Below, one piece after another: positions 54,605 through 63,504 of a DNA stretch of 64,000 nt. Location: positions 1-64,000 of the forward strand of contig NZ_JAFFZS010000040.1 of assembly GCF_016921115.1 (NCBI RefSeq), given 5' to 3'. The position numbers and the translations under genes are program-made. Within the stretch, counting starts at the first letter, position 1, and each line of letters starts with the position of its first letter. Under the pieces are notes generated by a model. That model made no database searches, was not told the origin of the DNA, and saw nothing but the letters and a program-made list of their open reading frames with translations. This DNA comes from Streptomyces actuosus (GTDB lineage Bacteria; Actinomycetota; Actinomycetes; Streptomycetales; Streptomycetaceae).

Positions 54605-56121
54605 CGATGCCCTCCAGCGGACCGGTCGTCGGGGTGTCGCAGGGGAAGGGCCACGGTGAAGAGGGCGCCGCCCTCGGCGTGGTTCGCCGCACGGATGGTG
54701 CCGCCGTGCACGCGGACGTTCTCGGCGGTGATCGCAAGTCCGAGGCCGCTTCCCTCGGTGCGGGTCCTGGCCGTGTCCGACTTGTAGAAGCGCTCGAAGA
54801 CATGGGGCAGGACGCTGTCGGGGATGCCGGGGCCGCTGTCCCTTACCTCGATGACCGCCTGCGTCTCCCGCCCCGCCCGTTCGGCGGACAGGCGCAGCTC
54901 CACGGGCCGTGCGCCGTGCCGCAACGCGTTGCCGACCAGGTTCGCGACGATCACGTCGAGGCGGCGTGGATCGACACGGCCGCGCAGTGCGCCGGGCTCG
55001 GGCAGCAGGGCGTCCACCTCCCCCGACCAGGCGCGGGACGCGAGCGTGCGGCGTACGGACTCGGCGAGATCGATCTCGTCGAGATGGAGGACGGCCGCGC
55101 CCGCGTCGAAACGGGCGATCTCCATGAGGTCGTCGACCAGACGCGTCAGTTTCACGGTCTCGGTGCTGATCAGCTGTACGGCTGCGGCGGTGTCGGAATC
55201 CAGCCGGGCTGCCCCGTCGTCCAGTACGTCGGTGATCACGGACATGGCGGCCAGGGGCGTACGGAGTTCGTGGGAGACGTCGGCGGCGAAGCGGCGGGCG
55301 CGTGCCTCCATGTCGCGCAACTCGGCCACCGAGGTCTCCAGCGCGGCGGCGGTCTCGTTGAACGTGCGCGACAGATCGGCCAGTTCGTCGGAGCCGTCGA
55401 CGGTGAGCCGGGTGTCGAAGCGGCCTTCGGCGATGCTGCGGGTGGCATGCCGCAGCGCGCGCACCGGCCGCAGCACTCCGCGAGCGGCCAGCAGGGCGAG
55501 CAGGACGGCGAGGACGAGGGCGGGTACGGTGGCCCGCTCGACGGCGGCGACCAGGGCGTCGACGTACATCTGCTCGTTCGCCAGAGGCACCGTCAGGAAG
55601 ACCTGGACACCGGATGCGCGAGGGCCCTGTTCGGCCGGATACGCGAACGTGACCGGCATGCCGACGACGAGTGATGCACGCCCGCCGTCGCGCACCCGCT
55701 GGAAGGCCGTGAACGGGTGGGAACGCGCGGCCTCACGCAGTGCGGGCGTCAGTTCCTCGAAAGGGTCACCGGGGACGGAGGTGGCACTCAGGCCTCGATA
55801 GACGGCGAGTACGCGCCAGGCAGGGGACTGCTCGCCGGCCGCGAGGTCGACCGCGAAGCGCCGCAGTTCGGACTCGGACGGGGGGAAGCCGAGGGCGGGG
55901 GCGAGCCGGTCGACGCGGGCGCGCAGCTGCTTGATCACGGCGTCCTGGCTCTGCTGGAGGATGCCGGTACGTGCCTCGCGGAAGGTCAGGGCTCCGGTGG
56001 CGGCGGCGGTGAGGACGGTGACGAGGCCGAAGGCGATGATCAGGCGAGCACGGAGGCCGCGCGGTCGAGGTGGTCCGATCCGGTCCGTGACCGGGGCCTT
56101 CGCCGGGGTGGGGGCCTTCAC
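54601..56121 (-). CDS. Two-component sensor histidine kinase
   Basis: This encodes 506 residues from GTG 56121, which overlaps the response regulator stop (GTGA). TM helix 1 is about 25-47, an extracytoplasmic sensor of about 150 residues follows, and TM helix 2 is about 198-216 (VPALVLAVLLALLAARGVL). HAMP continues to about 270. The HisKA box is FAADVSHELRTPLAAM with phosphoacceptor H284. The ATPase domain has NLVGNALRHG with N398, VRDSGPGIPDSVLPHVFERF and GSGLGLAI. Signal unknown; the lipoprotein encoded next likely sits beside the sensor domain. Confidence 0.93.
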   Translation of the reverse strand: MKAPTPAKAPVTDRIGPPRPRGLRARLIIAFGLVTVLTAAATGALTFREARTGILQQSQDAVIKQLRARVDRLAPALGFPPSESELRRFAVDLAAGEQSPAWRVLAVYRGLSATSVPGDPFEELTPALREAARSHPFTAFQRVRDGGRASLVVGMPVTFAYPAEQGPRASGVQVFLTVPLANEQMYVDALVAAVERATVPALVLAVLLALLAARGVLRPVRALRHATRSIAEGRFDTRLTVDGSDELADLSRTFNETAAALETSVAELRDMEARARRFAADVSHELRTPLAAMSVITDVLDDGAARLDSDTAAAVQLISTETVKLTRLVDDLMEIARFDAGAAVLHLDEIDLAESVRRTLASRAWSGEVDALLPEPGALRGRVDPRRLDVIVANLVGNALRHGARPVELRLSAERAGRETQAVIEVRDSGPGIPDSVLPHVFERFYKSDTARTRTEGSGLGLAITAENVRVHGGTIRAANHAEGGALFTVALPLRHPDDRSAGGHR

Positions 56122-56810
56122 CGAGGCCCGAACCGGTAGCCGAAGCCGCGCACGGTCTGGACGTATCGGGGCCGGCCGGCCTGTTCCCCCATCTTGGACC
56201 GCAGCCGTTTGACGCAGGCGTCCACGAGGCGCGCGTCGCCGTGGTAGCTGTGCTCCCAGACCGTCTCCAGGAGCTGCTGGCGGCTGAACACCTGGCCGGG
56301 CGAGGCGGACAGGGTCAGCAGCAAGCGCAGTTCGGACGGCGCGAGGGCGATCGGCACGCCCTGCCGGGTGACGGACATCCCGGCCCGGTCGACGGACAGG
56401 TCTCCATGGGTCTCGATCCTGGGGATGCCGTCGGCGGTCCGGGTGGCGGTGGCGCGGCGGAGGACGGCGCGGATGCGCGCCTCCAGCACACGCGCCTGGA
56501 CGGGCTTGACAACGTAGTCGTCGGCTCCCGCTTCCAGGCCGACGACGATGTCCACCTCGTCTCCCCGCGCCGTCGCCATGATGATCGGCATCGCCTGGTC
56601 GATGCTGCGGATCGCACGGCACACCTGCAGGCCGGTCATCCCGGGCAGCATCAGATCGAGTACGACGACGTCCGGCCGGAACGAACGCAGCCGGGTCATC
56701 CCGTCCTCCCCGGTCCCGGCGGCCGTCACCTCGTGGCCCTGGTGTCGCAGTGCGAGTGCGACGGCCTCCCGGACGGCGCGATCGTCCTCGATCAGCAGAA
56801 CACGTGGCAT
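56118..56810 (-). CDS. OmpR-family response regulator
   Basis: This encodes 230 residues from ATG 56810 (MPRVLLIEDDRAVREAV); the open frame further upstream is not coding. Receiver residues are D9/D10, phosphoacceptor D52 in VVVLDLMLPG, and K102 in YVVKPV. The C-terminal winged helix has LAPSELRLLLTLSASPGQVF, VDACVKRLRSKMGE and YVQTVRGFGYRF. It heads the three-gene operon with overlapping starts. The neighbouring DUF3152 protease gene is divergent across a 128-base gap, so it may be a target of this regulator. Confidence 0.94.
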   Translation of the reverse strand: MPRVLLIEDDRAVREAVALALRHQGHEVTAAGTGEDGMTRLRSFRPDVVVLDLMLPGMTGLQVCRAIRSIDQAMPIIMATARGDEVDIVVGLEAGADDYVVKPVQARVLEARIRAVLRRATATRTADGIPRIETHGDLSVDRAGMSVTRQGVPIALAPSELRLLLTLSASPGQVFSRQQLLETVWEHSYHGDARLVDACVKRLRSKMGEQAGRPRYVQTVRGFGYRFGPR

Positions 56811-56938
56811 GGGATCAGTATCGGCTCCGAAACGAAAAGCGGAGAGCATTGTTACAGGATGATCATACGGAGGTTCGTTATCGCTTCGTGATCTCTCGGG
56901 CCAGGTCCGCGCACATCCCCCGCCCAGCCTGAAGGGCC

Positions 56939-57835
56939 ATGAACGCGCACAAGACAACCCGCTCACGTTCCCGTCGCCGCAGGCCCGTCCGCAGGCACGC
57001 CTCCGCGGGCAGGGACGGGAAGCGGACCCGGCCGGCGGGTCTGGCCGCAGCGGCCGTACTGGTGCTGGCAGGTTCAGCCGCCGCAGGGTGGACGTCGTTC
57101 TCGTCCGGCACCGAAGGGAACGCCGCCTCGGGCGGTTCCGACCACGCCACGGGCCCGGCCGCTCCCGGCCCGTCCCCCGTTCCCCCCGAAAGCCCCTCTC
57201 GGCGACCGCCGGGCCACCGTTCCACGCCGGGCTCCACCGCCTCCGCCTCCAAGCCGTCGGTGCCTTCCGTCCCCACGTCCGGTGCAGGAACGTTCACCAC
57301 CGCCCCCGGAACGGGCGCCAGGGCGGGGCGGGGCAAGACCCTGCGCTACCGGGTCGACATCGAGGACGGTCTCTCCCTGTCCGCCGCCGACGTCGCCGCC
57401 CAGGTCGAGAGCATCCTCGCCGATCGCCGCGGCTGGACGGCGAACGGCACGTCGGCCTTCCAGCGCGTCTCCAGCGGCCCGGCGGACTTCGCCGTGCGCG
57501 TCGCCACCCCGACAACCGTGGACGACATCTGCGGACGGTACGGCCTGGACACCGGCGGCGAACTCAACTGCGACGTGGGCGGACAGGTCATGGTCAACCT
57601 CAAGCGCTGGCTGCTGGCAACTCCCGTCTACGCCAAGGACGTCACCGCGTACCGCGCGCTGATCATCAACCATGAGGTCGGCCACTTCCTCGGCCACGGC
57701 CACGTCGGCTGCCCCGGCAGAGGCGAACCGGCCCCCGTGATGATGCAGCAGATCAAGGGCATGCACGGCTGCGTCCCCAACGTCTGGCCGTACGACACCC
57801 ACGGGAGGTACGTCACCGGCCCCGCCCTCCCCTGA
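56939..57835 (+). CDS. DUF3152 zinc metalloprotease-like protein, membrane anchored
   Basis: This encodes 298 residues from ATG 56939. A strongly basic N-terminus (RSRSRRRRPVRRH) precedes one hydrophobic helix (about 33-50), so it is probably a type II membrane protein or secreted. A low-complexity proline/serine linker (60-130) leads to a DUF3152 domain with YRVDIEDGLSLSAADVAAQV, INHEVGHFLGHGHVGCPG and VMMQQIKGMHGCVPN. The HExxHxxGxxH zinc motif uses H245, E246, H249 and H255. DUF3152 proteins are typical of actinomycetes and resemble metzincins; substrates are not known. It is divergent from the two-component operon. Confidence 0.88.
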   Translation: MNAHKTTRSRSRRRRPVRRHASAGRDGKRTRPAGLAAAAVLVLAGSAAAGWTSFSSGTEGNAASGGSDHATGPAAPGPSPVPPESPSRRPPGHRSTPGSTASASKPSVPSVPTSGAGTFTTAPGTGARAGRGKTLRYRVDIEDGLSLSAADVAAQVESILADRRGWTANGTSAFQRVSSGPADFAVRVATPTTVDDICGRYGLDTGGELNCDVGGQVMVNLKRWLLATPVYAKDVTAYRALIINHEVGHFLGHGHVGCPGRGEPAPVMMQQIKGMHGCVPNVWPYDTHGRYVTGPALP

Positions 57836-57871
57836 TCCCACCGGGGCGGACGGACCCGGTTCCGGCGATGC

Positions 57872-58500
57872 TCAGGAGGCGATCCCGGGGTCCGGCACCG
57901 GAACCTGGAAGCACACCAGGATCGAGGAGATGAGCTGGTACTGCCCGATGAGGCACAGCACGGTGATCATGCCGGGCTCGCCGAACAGGTCGACCGCCTC
58001 GTGGTACAGCTGGTCCGCGACCTCGCGCTGCCTCATCAGCGCCGCGGCCAGCCGCTGGGCGGTGGCGGCCCGGCGCCCCAGCCCGTCCGGTGCCTCGCCG
58101 CGGACGATCGCCTCGACGGAGGCCTCCGGCAGCCCCGCGGTGCGTGCGGCACGACGGTGGGCTCGATCTCGTAGGGCGCCGGCCACGCGGCGCCGACGGT
58201 CAGGATGACCGCCTGCCAAAGGTCCTCGGCCAGTCCCGCCGCGGTCACCTCCGCCGTGAACCGGCCGAGCCCCGCGGCCAGTTCGGGAACCCGCAGCAGG
58301 GCGTTGAAGGGGCCGATGAAGCGCCCGTCCGGGAGCCGCACGGTGAAGCCGTCGTGAGCGGCTTCCGGGACGACCGTCTGCTCCAGGACGCGGTAGGCCT
58401 GCATCTGCGCGCCGTCGAGGTCGTCGGGAGCAAGGAGGGCGAGTCGGCCACCGAGCCGGTCCGGTCCGCGGTCCTGCACAGATCGCATGTCGCTGCTCAT
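57872..58500 (-). pseudogene. Carboxymuconolactone decarboxylase-family protein with a one-base frameshift
   Basis: The start at 58500 gives MSSDMRSVQDRGPDRLGG, then LDGAQMQAYRVLEQTVVPEA, FIGPFNALLRVPELAAGLGR and VILTVGAAWPAPYEIEP. At about 58160 the reading shifts, and the next frame continues RRAARTAGLPEASVEAIVRG, RLAAALMRQREVADQLYHEA and ISSILVCFQVPVPDPGIAS to a stop at 57872. Adding one G after GAGATCGAG would restore EIEAHRRAARTAGL, as expected for the AhpD-like fold. It is divergent from a LysR gene 17 bases away. This may be a real recent mutation or a sequence error; if intact it would be an alkylhydroperoxidase- or decarboxylase-like enzyme. Confidence 0.78.
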
Positions 58501-58517
58501 GAGTATGCTCTTTCGTC

Positions 58518-59429
58518 ATGGAGTGGTCTTCCACTGCTCTGCGGGTGCTGCGCGCGGTCGCCGAGACCGGATCCTTCACCGCCGCGGCCGCGGCGGTCGG
58601 ATACACGCAGTCCGCGGTGTCCCGGCAGGTCGCGGTGCTGGAGCAGGCGACCGGCGTCCCGTTGTTCGAGCGGCAGCCGAGCGGGGTCCGGCTGACCGCA
58701 GCCGGAGCGACGTTCCTGCGGCATGCCTCGACAGCGCTCGACGAGGTCGACCAGGCCGCACGGCTTTTGCACGAGCCGGCCCCGAACCGGCCCACGCTGC
58801 GGCTGGGCGCCTTCACCAGCATCGGGGCGGCCCTGGTCCCCGAGGCTCTCGCGCTGCTGCGGCAGCGGCGCCCCGGCATCGACGTCTTCACCCGCGAGGC
58901 CTACACCCCCGCGCTCACCCGGAGCCTGCGCGCCGGCACGATCGATCTCGCGGTGATCTCCGCCCGGCCGCCCTATCCCAGCCCTGACGACCAGAACCCT
59001 CCGCTGGACCTGGACGTCCTGGTGGAGGGCGACCTGATGGTCGCCGTCCCCGCGGCCGGCGCGATCGGCCGCGACGGCACGGCGACCCTGGCCGAGTTGC
59101 AGGACGCCGAGTGGATCGCGGGTCCCGACCGGGCGGGCGAGCCCGGCATCGGCGTGTGGCCGACGCTGCCCCGGCAGCCGGTCGTCAGACACCGACCCCG
59201 CGACTGGGTGTCGAAGCTCCACCTCGTCGCGACCGGCTGCGGCGTGACCACCGTGCCGCCGTCGCTCATCGGCCTCCTGCCCGAGGGTGTGCGCCTGGTC
59301 CGGGTGGTGGACGGCGCCCGGGTGACCCGCCGGGTGCTGCTTGCCAGGCTCCCCGGAGCGCCCGCCGCCGATGTACTCGAGCTCGCCCGCTGTCTGCACG
59401 AGGCCGCCGAACGCCTGCCGTTGGCCTGA
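58518..59429 (+). CDS. LysR family regulator
   Basis: This encodes 303 residues from ATG 58518. Helix-turn-helix: VLRAVAETGSFTAAAAAVGY and SAVSRQVAVLEQATG. Effector domain from about residue 90 (PTLRLGAFTSIGAALVPEAL), with VATGCGVTTVPPSLIGLLP near the end. The gene is divergent from the broken carboxymuconolactone decarboxylase-family gene with only 17 bases between start codons, so the two promoters must overlap coding sequence; it most likely controls that gene. Confidence 0.9.
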   Translation: MEWSSTALRVLRAVAETGSFTAAAAAVGYTQSAVSRQVAVLEQATGVPLFERQPSGVRLTAAGATFLRHASTALDEVDQAARLLHEPAPNRPTLRLGAFTSIGAALVPEALALLRQRRPGIDVFTREAYTPALTRSLRAGTIDLAVISARPPYPSPDDQNPPLDLDVLVEGDLMVAVPAAGAIGRDGTATLAELQDAEWIAGPDRAGEPGIGVWPTLPRQPVVRHRPRDWVSKLHLVATGCGVTTVPPSLIGLLPEGVRLVRVVDGARVTRRVLLARLPGAPAADVLELARCLHEAAERLPLA

Positions 59430-59462
59430 GCGGCGTTTCCGCCGGCCGAACCGTGCGGCCCG

Positions 59463-59888
59463 CTACCGCTCCGTGGGGACCTTGTCGGCAGCGATCCGGG
59501 TGTCGAACCTGGTGACCGGATCCAGAATCCGGCCGTCGGCCCACCAGTTCGGCGACGGTGACTCGACCACGTTGAGGTAGATGTCGCGGGTCTCCAGGCC
59601 GGCACCCTCGAGGAGGTTCGCCACCAGGGTCCGGTACAGCTCCTTCAGCGTCTCCTCAGGCCGGTGACCGAAGTACATCTGGACGAACACGGCCTGCGGT
59701 CGGCGCTCGAGCCCGAACGCGACCGGAGCCGTGATCAGGTTGTCCGGTTCGAGCTCGTGGAAAACGTGGTACTTGTCGTCGTCCGGAATCCCGAGTACCG
59801 CCACCAGAGCGGCGTGGATCGCGTCAGAAATGGCCCGCTTGTGCTCGGCCGACTTTCCCTTCCGCAGGTAGATCTTCGTCATCGGCAT
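59463..59888 (-). CDS. Tautomerase family protein
   Basis: This encodes 141 residues starting MPMTKIYLRKGKSAEHKRAI at 59888. Removal of the first Met would expose Pro2 as the N-terminal catalytic proline typical of tautomerases, which favours this start over the Met two codons later. The body has VLGIPDDDKYHVFHELEPDN and VQMYFGHRPEETLKELYRTL, and near the C-terminus VESPSPNWWADG, as in the MIF/4-oxalocrotonate tautomerase-like group. Substrate unknown. It converges with the LysR gene across 33 bases. Confidence 0.88.
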   Translation of the reverse strand: MPMTKIYLRKGKSAEHKRAISDAIHAALVAVLGIPDDDKYHVFHELEPDNLITAPVAFGLERRPQAVFVQMYFGHRPEETLKELYRTLVANLLEGAGLETRDIYLNVVESPSPNWWADGRILDPVTRFDTRIAADKVPTER

Positions 59889-60545
59889 AGGGGTCTCCCT
59901 TGTCCGGCGCCCGGTCCCTCCGAGCCGCCGACATCAAGTGTGGGCATTCCGATCGCACCCCGTCCAACAATCATTCCGCATATCCGGTATGCCGATCGGT
60001 TGTGCCGTCCAGCTCCATGGGGAAACGCGATACCCGGCATACCGGATCGCCTTCGGCCGCCTCGATCGGCGCGCCCGGCGACATCGCCGCATGACGAGTT
60101 CCCCCCTGACCGGCCGCCGGCCGGCCGAGGCGTCCGGCCGACCGGAAATACCGCCCTGAACGGCCGTCCCGCGTTCTGGACGACCGCCCTTGAGCCGGTG
60201 GGCGGCGGCATCTCCGCAATACCTTTCTCCCGCATTTCCGGCCGACCTGAAATCGATGGCGCCGACTCCGCGTCTCGGGACCCGGTGAATGACATCCCCG
60301 GTCCGGGAAACACCCGGGATGGTCGAGGTCCGAGCGCGACCCCCTCATCCCAGGAGTCCGGGGGTGCCGGCGCCGGGACCCCGGGTTCCCGCCCGTCCGC
60401 GCGGGTGCGCGACGGGCCCCGTCTGTGGTGCGCCGCGGGCTGCTCGGCCCGGTGAGCGGCGCCGCGGAGTCCGGTCGGAGCGGGACGACGGCCGGCGGCG
60501 CACCCCCTTTGGGTGCCACGGGACGCGCAGCCGGCCGGGAGTGTC
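59889..60545. other. Long intergenic region with an inverted repeat
   Basis: No gene is supported on either strand over about 650 bases. It contains a 12-bp inverted repeat at 59982-60047 and is otherwise plain GC-rich sequence. It separates the tautomerase promoter from the 3' end of the F420/NADP oxidoreductase-like gene. Confidence 0.45.
59982..60047. promoter_or_regulatory. 12-bp inverted repeat upstream of the tautomerase gene
   Basis: ATCCGGTATGCC at 59982-59993 is matched by GGCATACCGGAT at 60036-60047, a perfect inverted repeat with a 42-base spacer, about 95-160 bases upstream of the tautomerase start. It could be paired operator half-sites (core ATACCGG) for looping or a transcript hairpin. 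Confidence 0.5.
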
Positions 60546-61193
60546 TCACCGTGCGAGCGAGACGGCGAACGGGGTGAAGCCGTGGCGGCGCAGGATGTGC
60601 GGCACCAGCAGGACCAGGGCTTCGGTGGCGCGGGCGGTGGTGATGTCGCCGAGGTCCTCGATCCAGGTCCGGTGCCAGCCCAGGTCCGCCAGGAGCCCGG
60701 CGACGGCCTCCTTGGCGGCCTCGTCGTTGCCGGAGAGGTAGGCGGTCGGCGGGGTCGACAGGGTGTCGGGGGCGGTCATGACCGTGAAGAGCATGGTGTT
60801 GAGAGTCTTGACCACATGGGTGGTGGGCAGGGCTTCCTGGAGGCGTTCGGCCAGGCTGCTTCCCGGGTGGACCAGGTCACCGGGCATTCTGTCGGGCGCT
60901 TCGTGAGTGGCGTTGGAAACGTCGACGAGGATCTTGCCGGCGAGTTCGGCGCGGAATGCGCGCAACCGCTCCAGTGCGGTGTCGCCGGGGGTGGCGTGGA
61001 CGACGATGTCCGCGGTGGCCGCTGCGGTGCGCTGGTCGGCGAAGGCGATCACGGGACGGGGGCCGGCCGCGTGGGCCGCGGCCCTCTCGTCGGGGGTGCG
61101 GCAGCCGACGGTGACGTCGTGTCCGGCGGAGGCGAGCTTGCGGGCCAGACTGCTGCCGACGCGCCCTGCGCCGAGGATGCCGATGGTGGTCAT
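60546..61193 (-). CDS. NADPH-dependent F420 reductase-like oxidoreductase
   Basis: This encodes 215 residues from ATG 61193 with GGAGGA seven bases upstream. The Rossmann motif is MTTIGILGAGRVGSSLARKL, followed by VTVGCRTPDE and a conserved IVVHATPGDTALERL. Later VKTLNTMLFTVM and LSGNDEAAKEAVAGLLADLG match the F420-dependent NADP reductase/NAD_binding_2 family (FNO-like, about 210-230 residues). The reaction would be hydride transfer between NADP(H) and F420 or a flavin-like partner. It follows the inositol monophosphatase-like gene by 80 bases in the same direction. Confidence 0.85.
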   Translation of the reverse strand: MTTIGILGAGRVGSSLARKLASAGHDVTVGCRTPDERAAAHAAGPRPVIAFADQRTAAATADIVVHATPGDTALERLRAFRAELAGKILVDVSNATHEAPDRMPGDLVHPGSSLAERLQEALPTTHVVKTLNTMLFTVMTAPDTLSTPPTAYLSGNDEAAKEAVAGLLADLGWHRTWIEDLGDITTARATEALVLLVPHILRRHGFTPFAVSLAR

Positions 61194-61273
61194 GGCGGAG
61201 TCCTCCTTGCTGGTTCTTGTGGCGGATGCCGGTTCCGCCCCTGGTGACGGCCCGTCCCCCGGGGCTCCTGGGG

Positions 61274-62080
61274 TCAGGTGGTTGTCGCCAGGACCCGGGA
61301 CGCGGCCTGGTGGATGCCGGGGGCCGCGGCCAGGAAATCGCGGCTGGCGAGTGTCCAGGGGGCGCCCTGGATGTCGGTGACGGTGCCGCCGGCCTCGGAG
61401 ACCAGCAGGGCACCCGCCACCAGGCCGGAGCGGACGTCGGAGAACTGCCAGAAGGCGTCCATCCGCCCGGCGGCGACGTGGATCAACTGGAGCGTGGCGG
61501 GCACGGACACCCGGACCACGAGCCCGTTGATCAGCATGGCCGTGACCGACTCGCCCATCCTGCGGAAGAGGTGCTCGTCCTCGCCGGGCTTGGCCTGGCC
61601 GGTACCGGTCAGGGCCGCACCCAGGTCCGTCTTGTCCGACGTCCGCAGTGGCTCCCCGTTGAGTGCCGCGCCGGCACCGGCGAGCGCGGTGTAGGTGTCC
61701 CCGCTCAGCGGAAGGTGCACCACCGCCAGCACCGGCCGGTTGTCCCGCACGAGCGTGGCGGTCACAGCCCAGTCCGCCATGCCGTGGACGTGGTTGATGT
61801 TCCCCTCGGCGGGGTCGACGACCCACCACTCTCCGCCCGGCAGGGCGCCGCCGGCGAGTTCGTCCTCCGCCCACCGCGATCCGGGCCGGGACGCCAGCAA
61901 GGGGTCCTTGAGCACGTCGAGGACCGCGGCGTCGTTCGCGTGGATCTCGGCCACGATCTCCGTCAGGCCCACCCCGCGCGAGCGCGGGGTGTGGCGCTCA
62001 CGCAGTACGTCCCCTGCGGCCTCGACCGCGGAAGTGGCCTGGGACAGCAGAACCCCGTCGGCAGCGGAGACAGCAGACAT
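61274..62080 (-). CDS. Inositol monophosphatase family protein with altered metal site
   Basis: This encodes 268 residues from ATG 62080 (GGAGGGAA upstream). The fold is that of IMPase: SRWAEDELAGG where the E-E pair normally lies, WWVVDPAEGNINHVHGM at the D-P-x-D-G-T motif, and a later SDVRSGLVAGALLVSEAGG. The second metal aspartate of DPxDGT is replaced by E in DPAEGN, and W-D-x-A-A is replaced by D-V-R-S-G. The active site is therefore unusual and either the enzyme has a different phosphoester substrate or reduced activity. It is divergent from the LysR gene at 62215 and likely controlled by it. Confidence 0.82.
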   Translation of the reverse strand: MSAVSAADGVLLSQATSAVEAAGDVLRERHTPRSRGVGLTEIVAEIHANDAAVLDVLKDPLLASRPGSRWAEDELAGGALPGGEWWVVDPAEGNINHVHGMADWAVTATLVRDNRPVLAVVHLPLSGDTYTALAGAGAALNGEPLRTSDKTDLGAALTGTGQAKPGEDEHLFRRMGESVTAMLINGLVVRVSVPATLQLIHVAAGRMDAFWQFSDVRSGLVAGALLVSEAGGTVTDIQGAPWTLASRDFLAAAPGIHQAASRVLATTT

Positions 62081-62168
62081 GGGACTTCCCTCCGAAGGTG
62101 AAGTGATACGGCCTTCCGGCACGCCCGTCCGACGAACGCGGGCCGCTTCCTGCGACGCTAGAAGCCCC

Positions 62169-62181
62169 GTGGATTAACCAC
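62169..62181. promoter_or_regulatory. Possible LysR operator half-sites
   Basis: GTGG-ATTAA-CCAC is a short dyad in the 134-base gap between the divergent LysR and inositol monophosphatase-like genes, 34 bases before the LysR start. It is shorter than the site at 19726-19745, so support is moderate. Confidence 0.35.
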
Positions 62182-62214
62182 AAGTGCATGTCAGTAAGCA
62201 ATAGGATTACCGGC

Positions 62215-63132
62215 ATGCACTTGGATTTGAACCTGCTCACCGCGCTCGACGCGTTGCTGGAAGAGGGCAGCGTGGCCGGTGCCGCCGCCCGCCTGCACGT
62301 GACCCCACCCGCGATGAGCCGCTCCCTGGGACGCATCCGCAAGGCGACCGGCGACCAGATCCTGGTCCGCACCGGCCGCACCATGAGTCCCACCCCTCAC
62401 GCCCTGGCCATCCGCGGGCAGGTCCACGACCTCGTCCAACGCGCCCACGCTGTCCTGTCGGCCGACAAGCAGCTCGACCTCCCCACGCTGGAACGCGTGT
62501 TCACGGTGCGCTGGCACGACGCTCTCGCCGCGGCCCGCGGATCGGCGCTGATTGCGGGGGTGTGCCGGGACGCCCCCGGCGTACAGGTCCGCCTGATCGC
62601 GGAGTCCGGCTCCGACACCCCCGAACTGCGGCGCGGCGAGGTCGACCTGGAATCCGGCTCCGCCCTGCCGGAGGCGCCGGACATCCGGAGCCGCCTCATC
62701 GGCGAGGACCGCCTCGTGGTCGCCCTCCGCCCCGGCCACCCACTCGCGGGCGGACCGCTGACCACCGAGCACTACACCGCGGCACAGCACCTCACCGTCT
62801 CCCGCCGCGGACGGCTGGCCGACCCGGTCGACGACGCATTGGACGCACTCGGTCTGCGGCGGCACGTCGTCGTCGCGGCTCCGACCACCGCCGTCGCGCT
62901 GCGCCTGGCACGGGACACCGACCTCCTGGCCTGCGTCCCCGACGCCGTCACCCGCACCACCAGACGTGAACTGGGCCTGGCCACGCTCGCACTGCCCGTC
63001 GAACTGCCCGCGATCCCGCTGTTCACCATGTGGCACCGGCGCTACGACAACGACCTCGCGCACGCCTGGTTCCGCGACCGGGCTGCCGGGGTCCTGGAGG
63101 CCCTCTTCACACCACCGACCGCACCGCGGTAG
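62215..63132 (+). CDS. LysR family regulator
   Basis: This encodes 305 residues from ATG 62215 (MHLDLNLLTALDALLEEGSV), the usual LysR beginning, with AGGA about eight bases upstream; an ATG at 62188 has no such site. Helix-turn-helix: VAGAAARLHVTPPAMSRSLG and RIRKATGDQIL. The effector domain has VQVRLIAESGSDTPELRRGE and VDLESGSALPEAPDIRSRLI. It is divergent from the inositol monophosphatase-like and F420 reductase-like pair, which it probably regulates. Confidence 0.92.
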   Translation: MHLDLNLLTALDALLEEGSVAGAAARLHVTPPAMSRSLGRIRKATGDQILVRTGRTMSPTPHALAIRGQVHDLVQRAHAVLSADKQLDLPTLERVFTVRWHDALAAARGSALIAGVCRDAPGVQVRLIAESGSDTPELRRGEVDLESGSALPEAPDIRSRLIGEDRLVVALRPGHPLAGGPLTTEHYTAAQHLTVSRRGRLADPVDDALDALGLRRHVVVAAPTTAVALRLARDTDLLACVPDAVTRTTRRELGLATLALPVELPAIPLFTMWHRRYDNDLAHAWFRDRAAGVLEALFTPPTAPR

Positions 63133-63504
63133 GGCGTGCTCGGGATGCCGCGCCGGATCGGGCCGCGGCATGCGGTGCCGTGCGTCGCCGGGTCGAGGAG
63201 CGTCCCCGTACCGCGGTACCGAGCGTGCGCGGACGACCCCGGCGACGCGGCGAGGTACGGTGCCGGGCGCCGCGGACCGGGCGGGACGCGGGGCCCTCGA
63301 CAGTATCGCCGGCCGCCGCCCGATGAACGGGGTGGCCACGTCCGCCGACGCCCGGGGCCGCTCCTGAGTGCGGATTCCGCGGGTCAGGAGCCGGGCTCGG
63401 CAGCGGTGCCGGTGGACCGCCGGACGCCGTCCGCTTCACCCGTTCGCCCGCTCCTCCACTCCCGGTGTCCGCGAGCGCTCCCGATGTCGCGGGGCGGGAC
63501 GCCC
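63133..63504. other. Intergenic region with no recognised feature
   Basis: No gene or clear terminator is seen between the LysR gene and the converging small gene. Confidence 0.4.

Noticed and set aside
59879..60313. A 144-residue minus-strand frame
   Set aside because: Composition is glycine/arginine/proline rich without any family pattern, and it overlaps the inverted repeat region.
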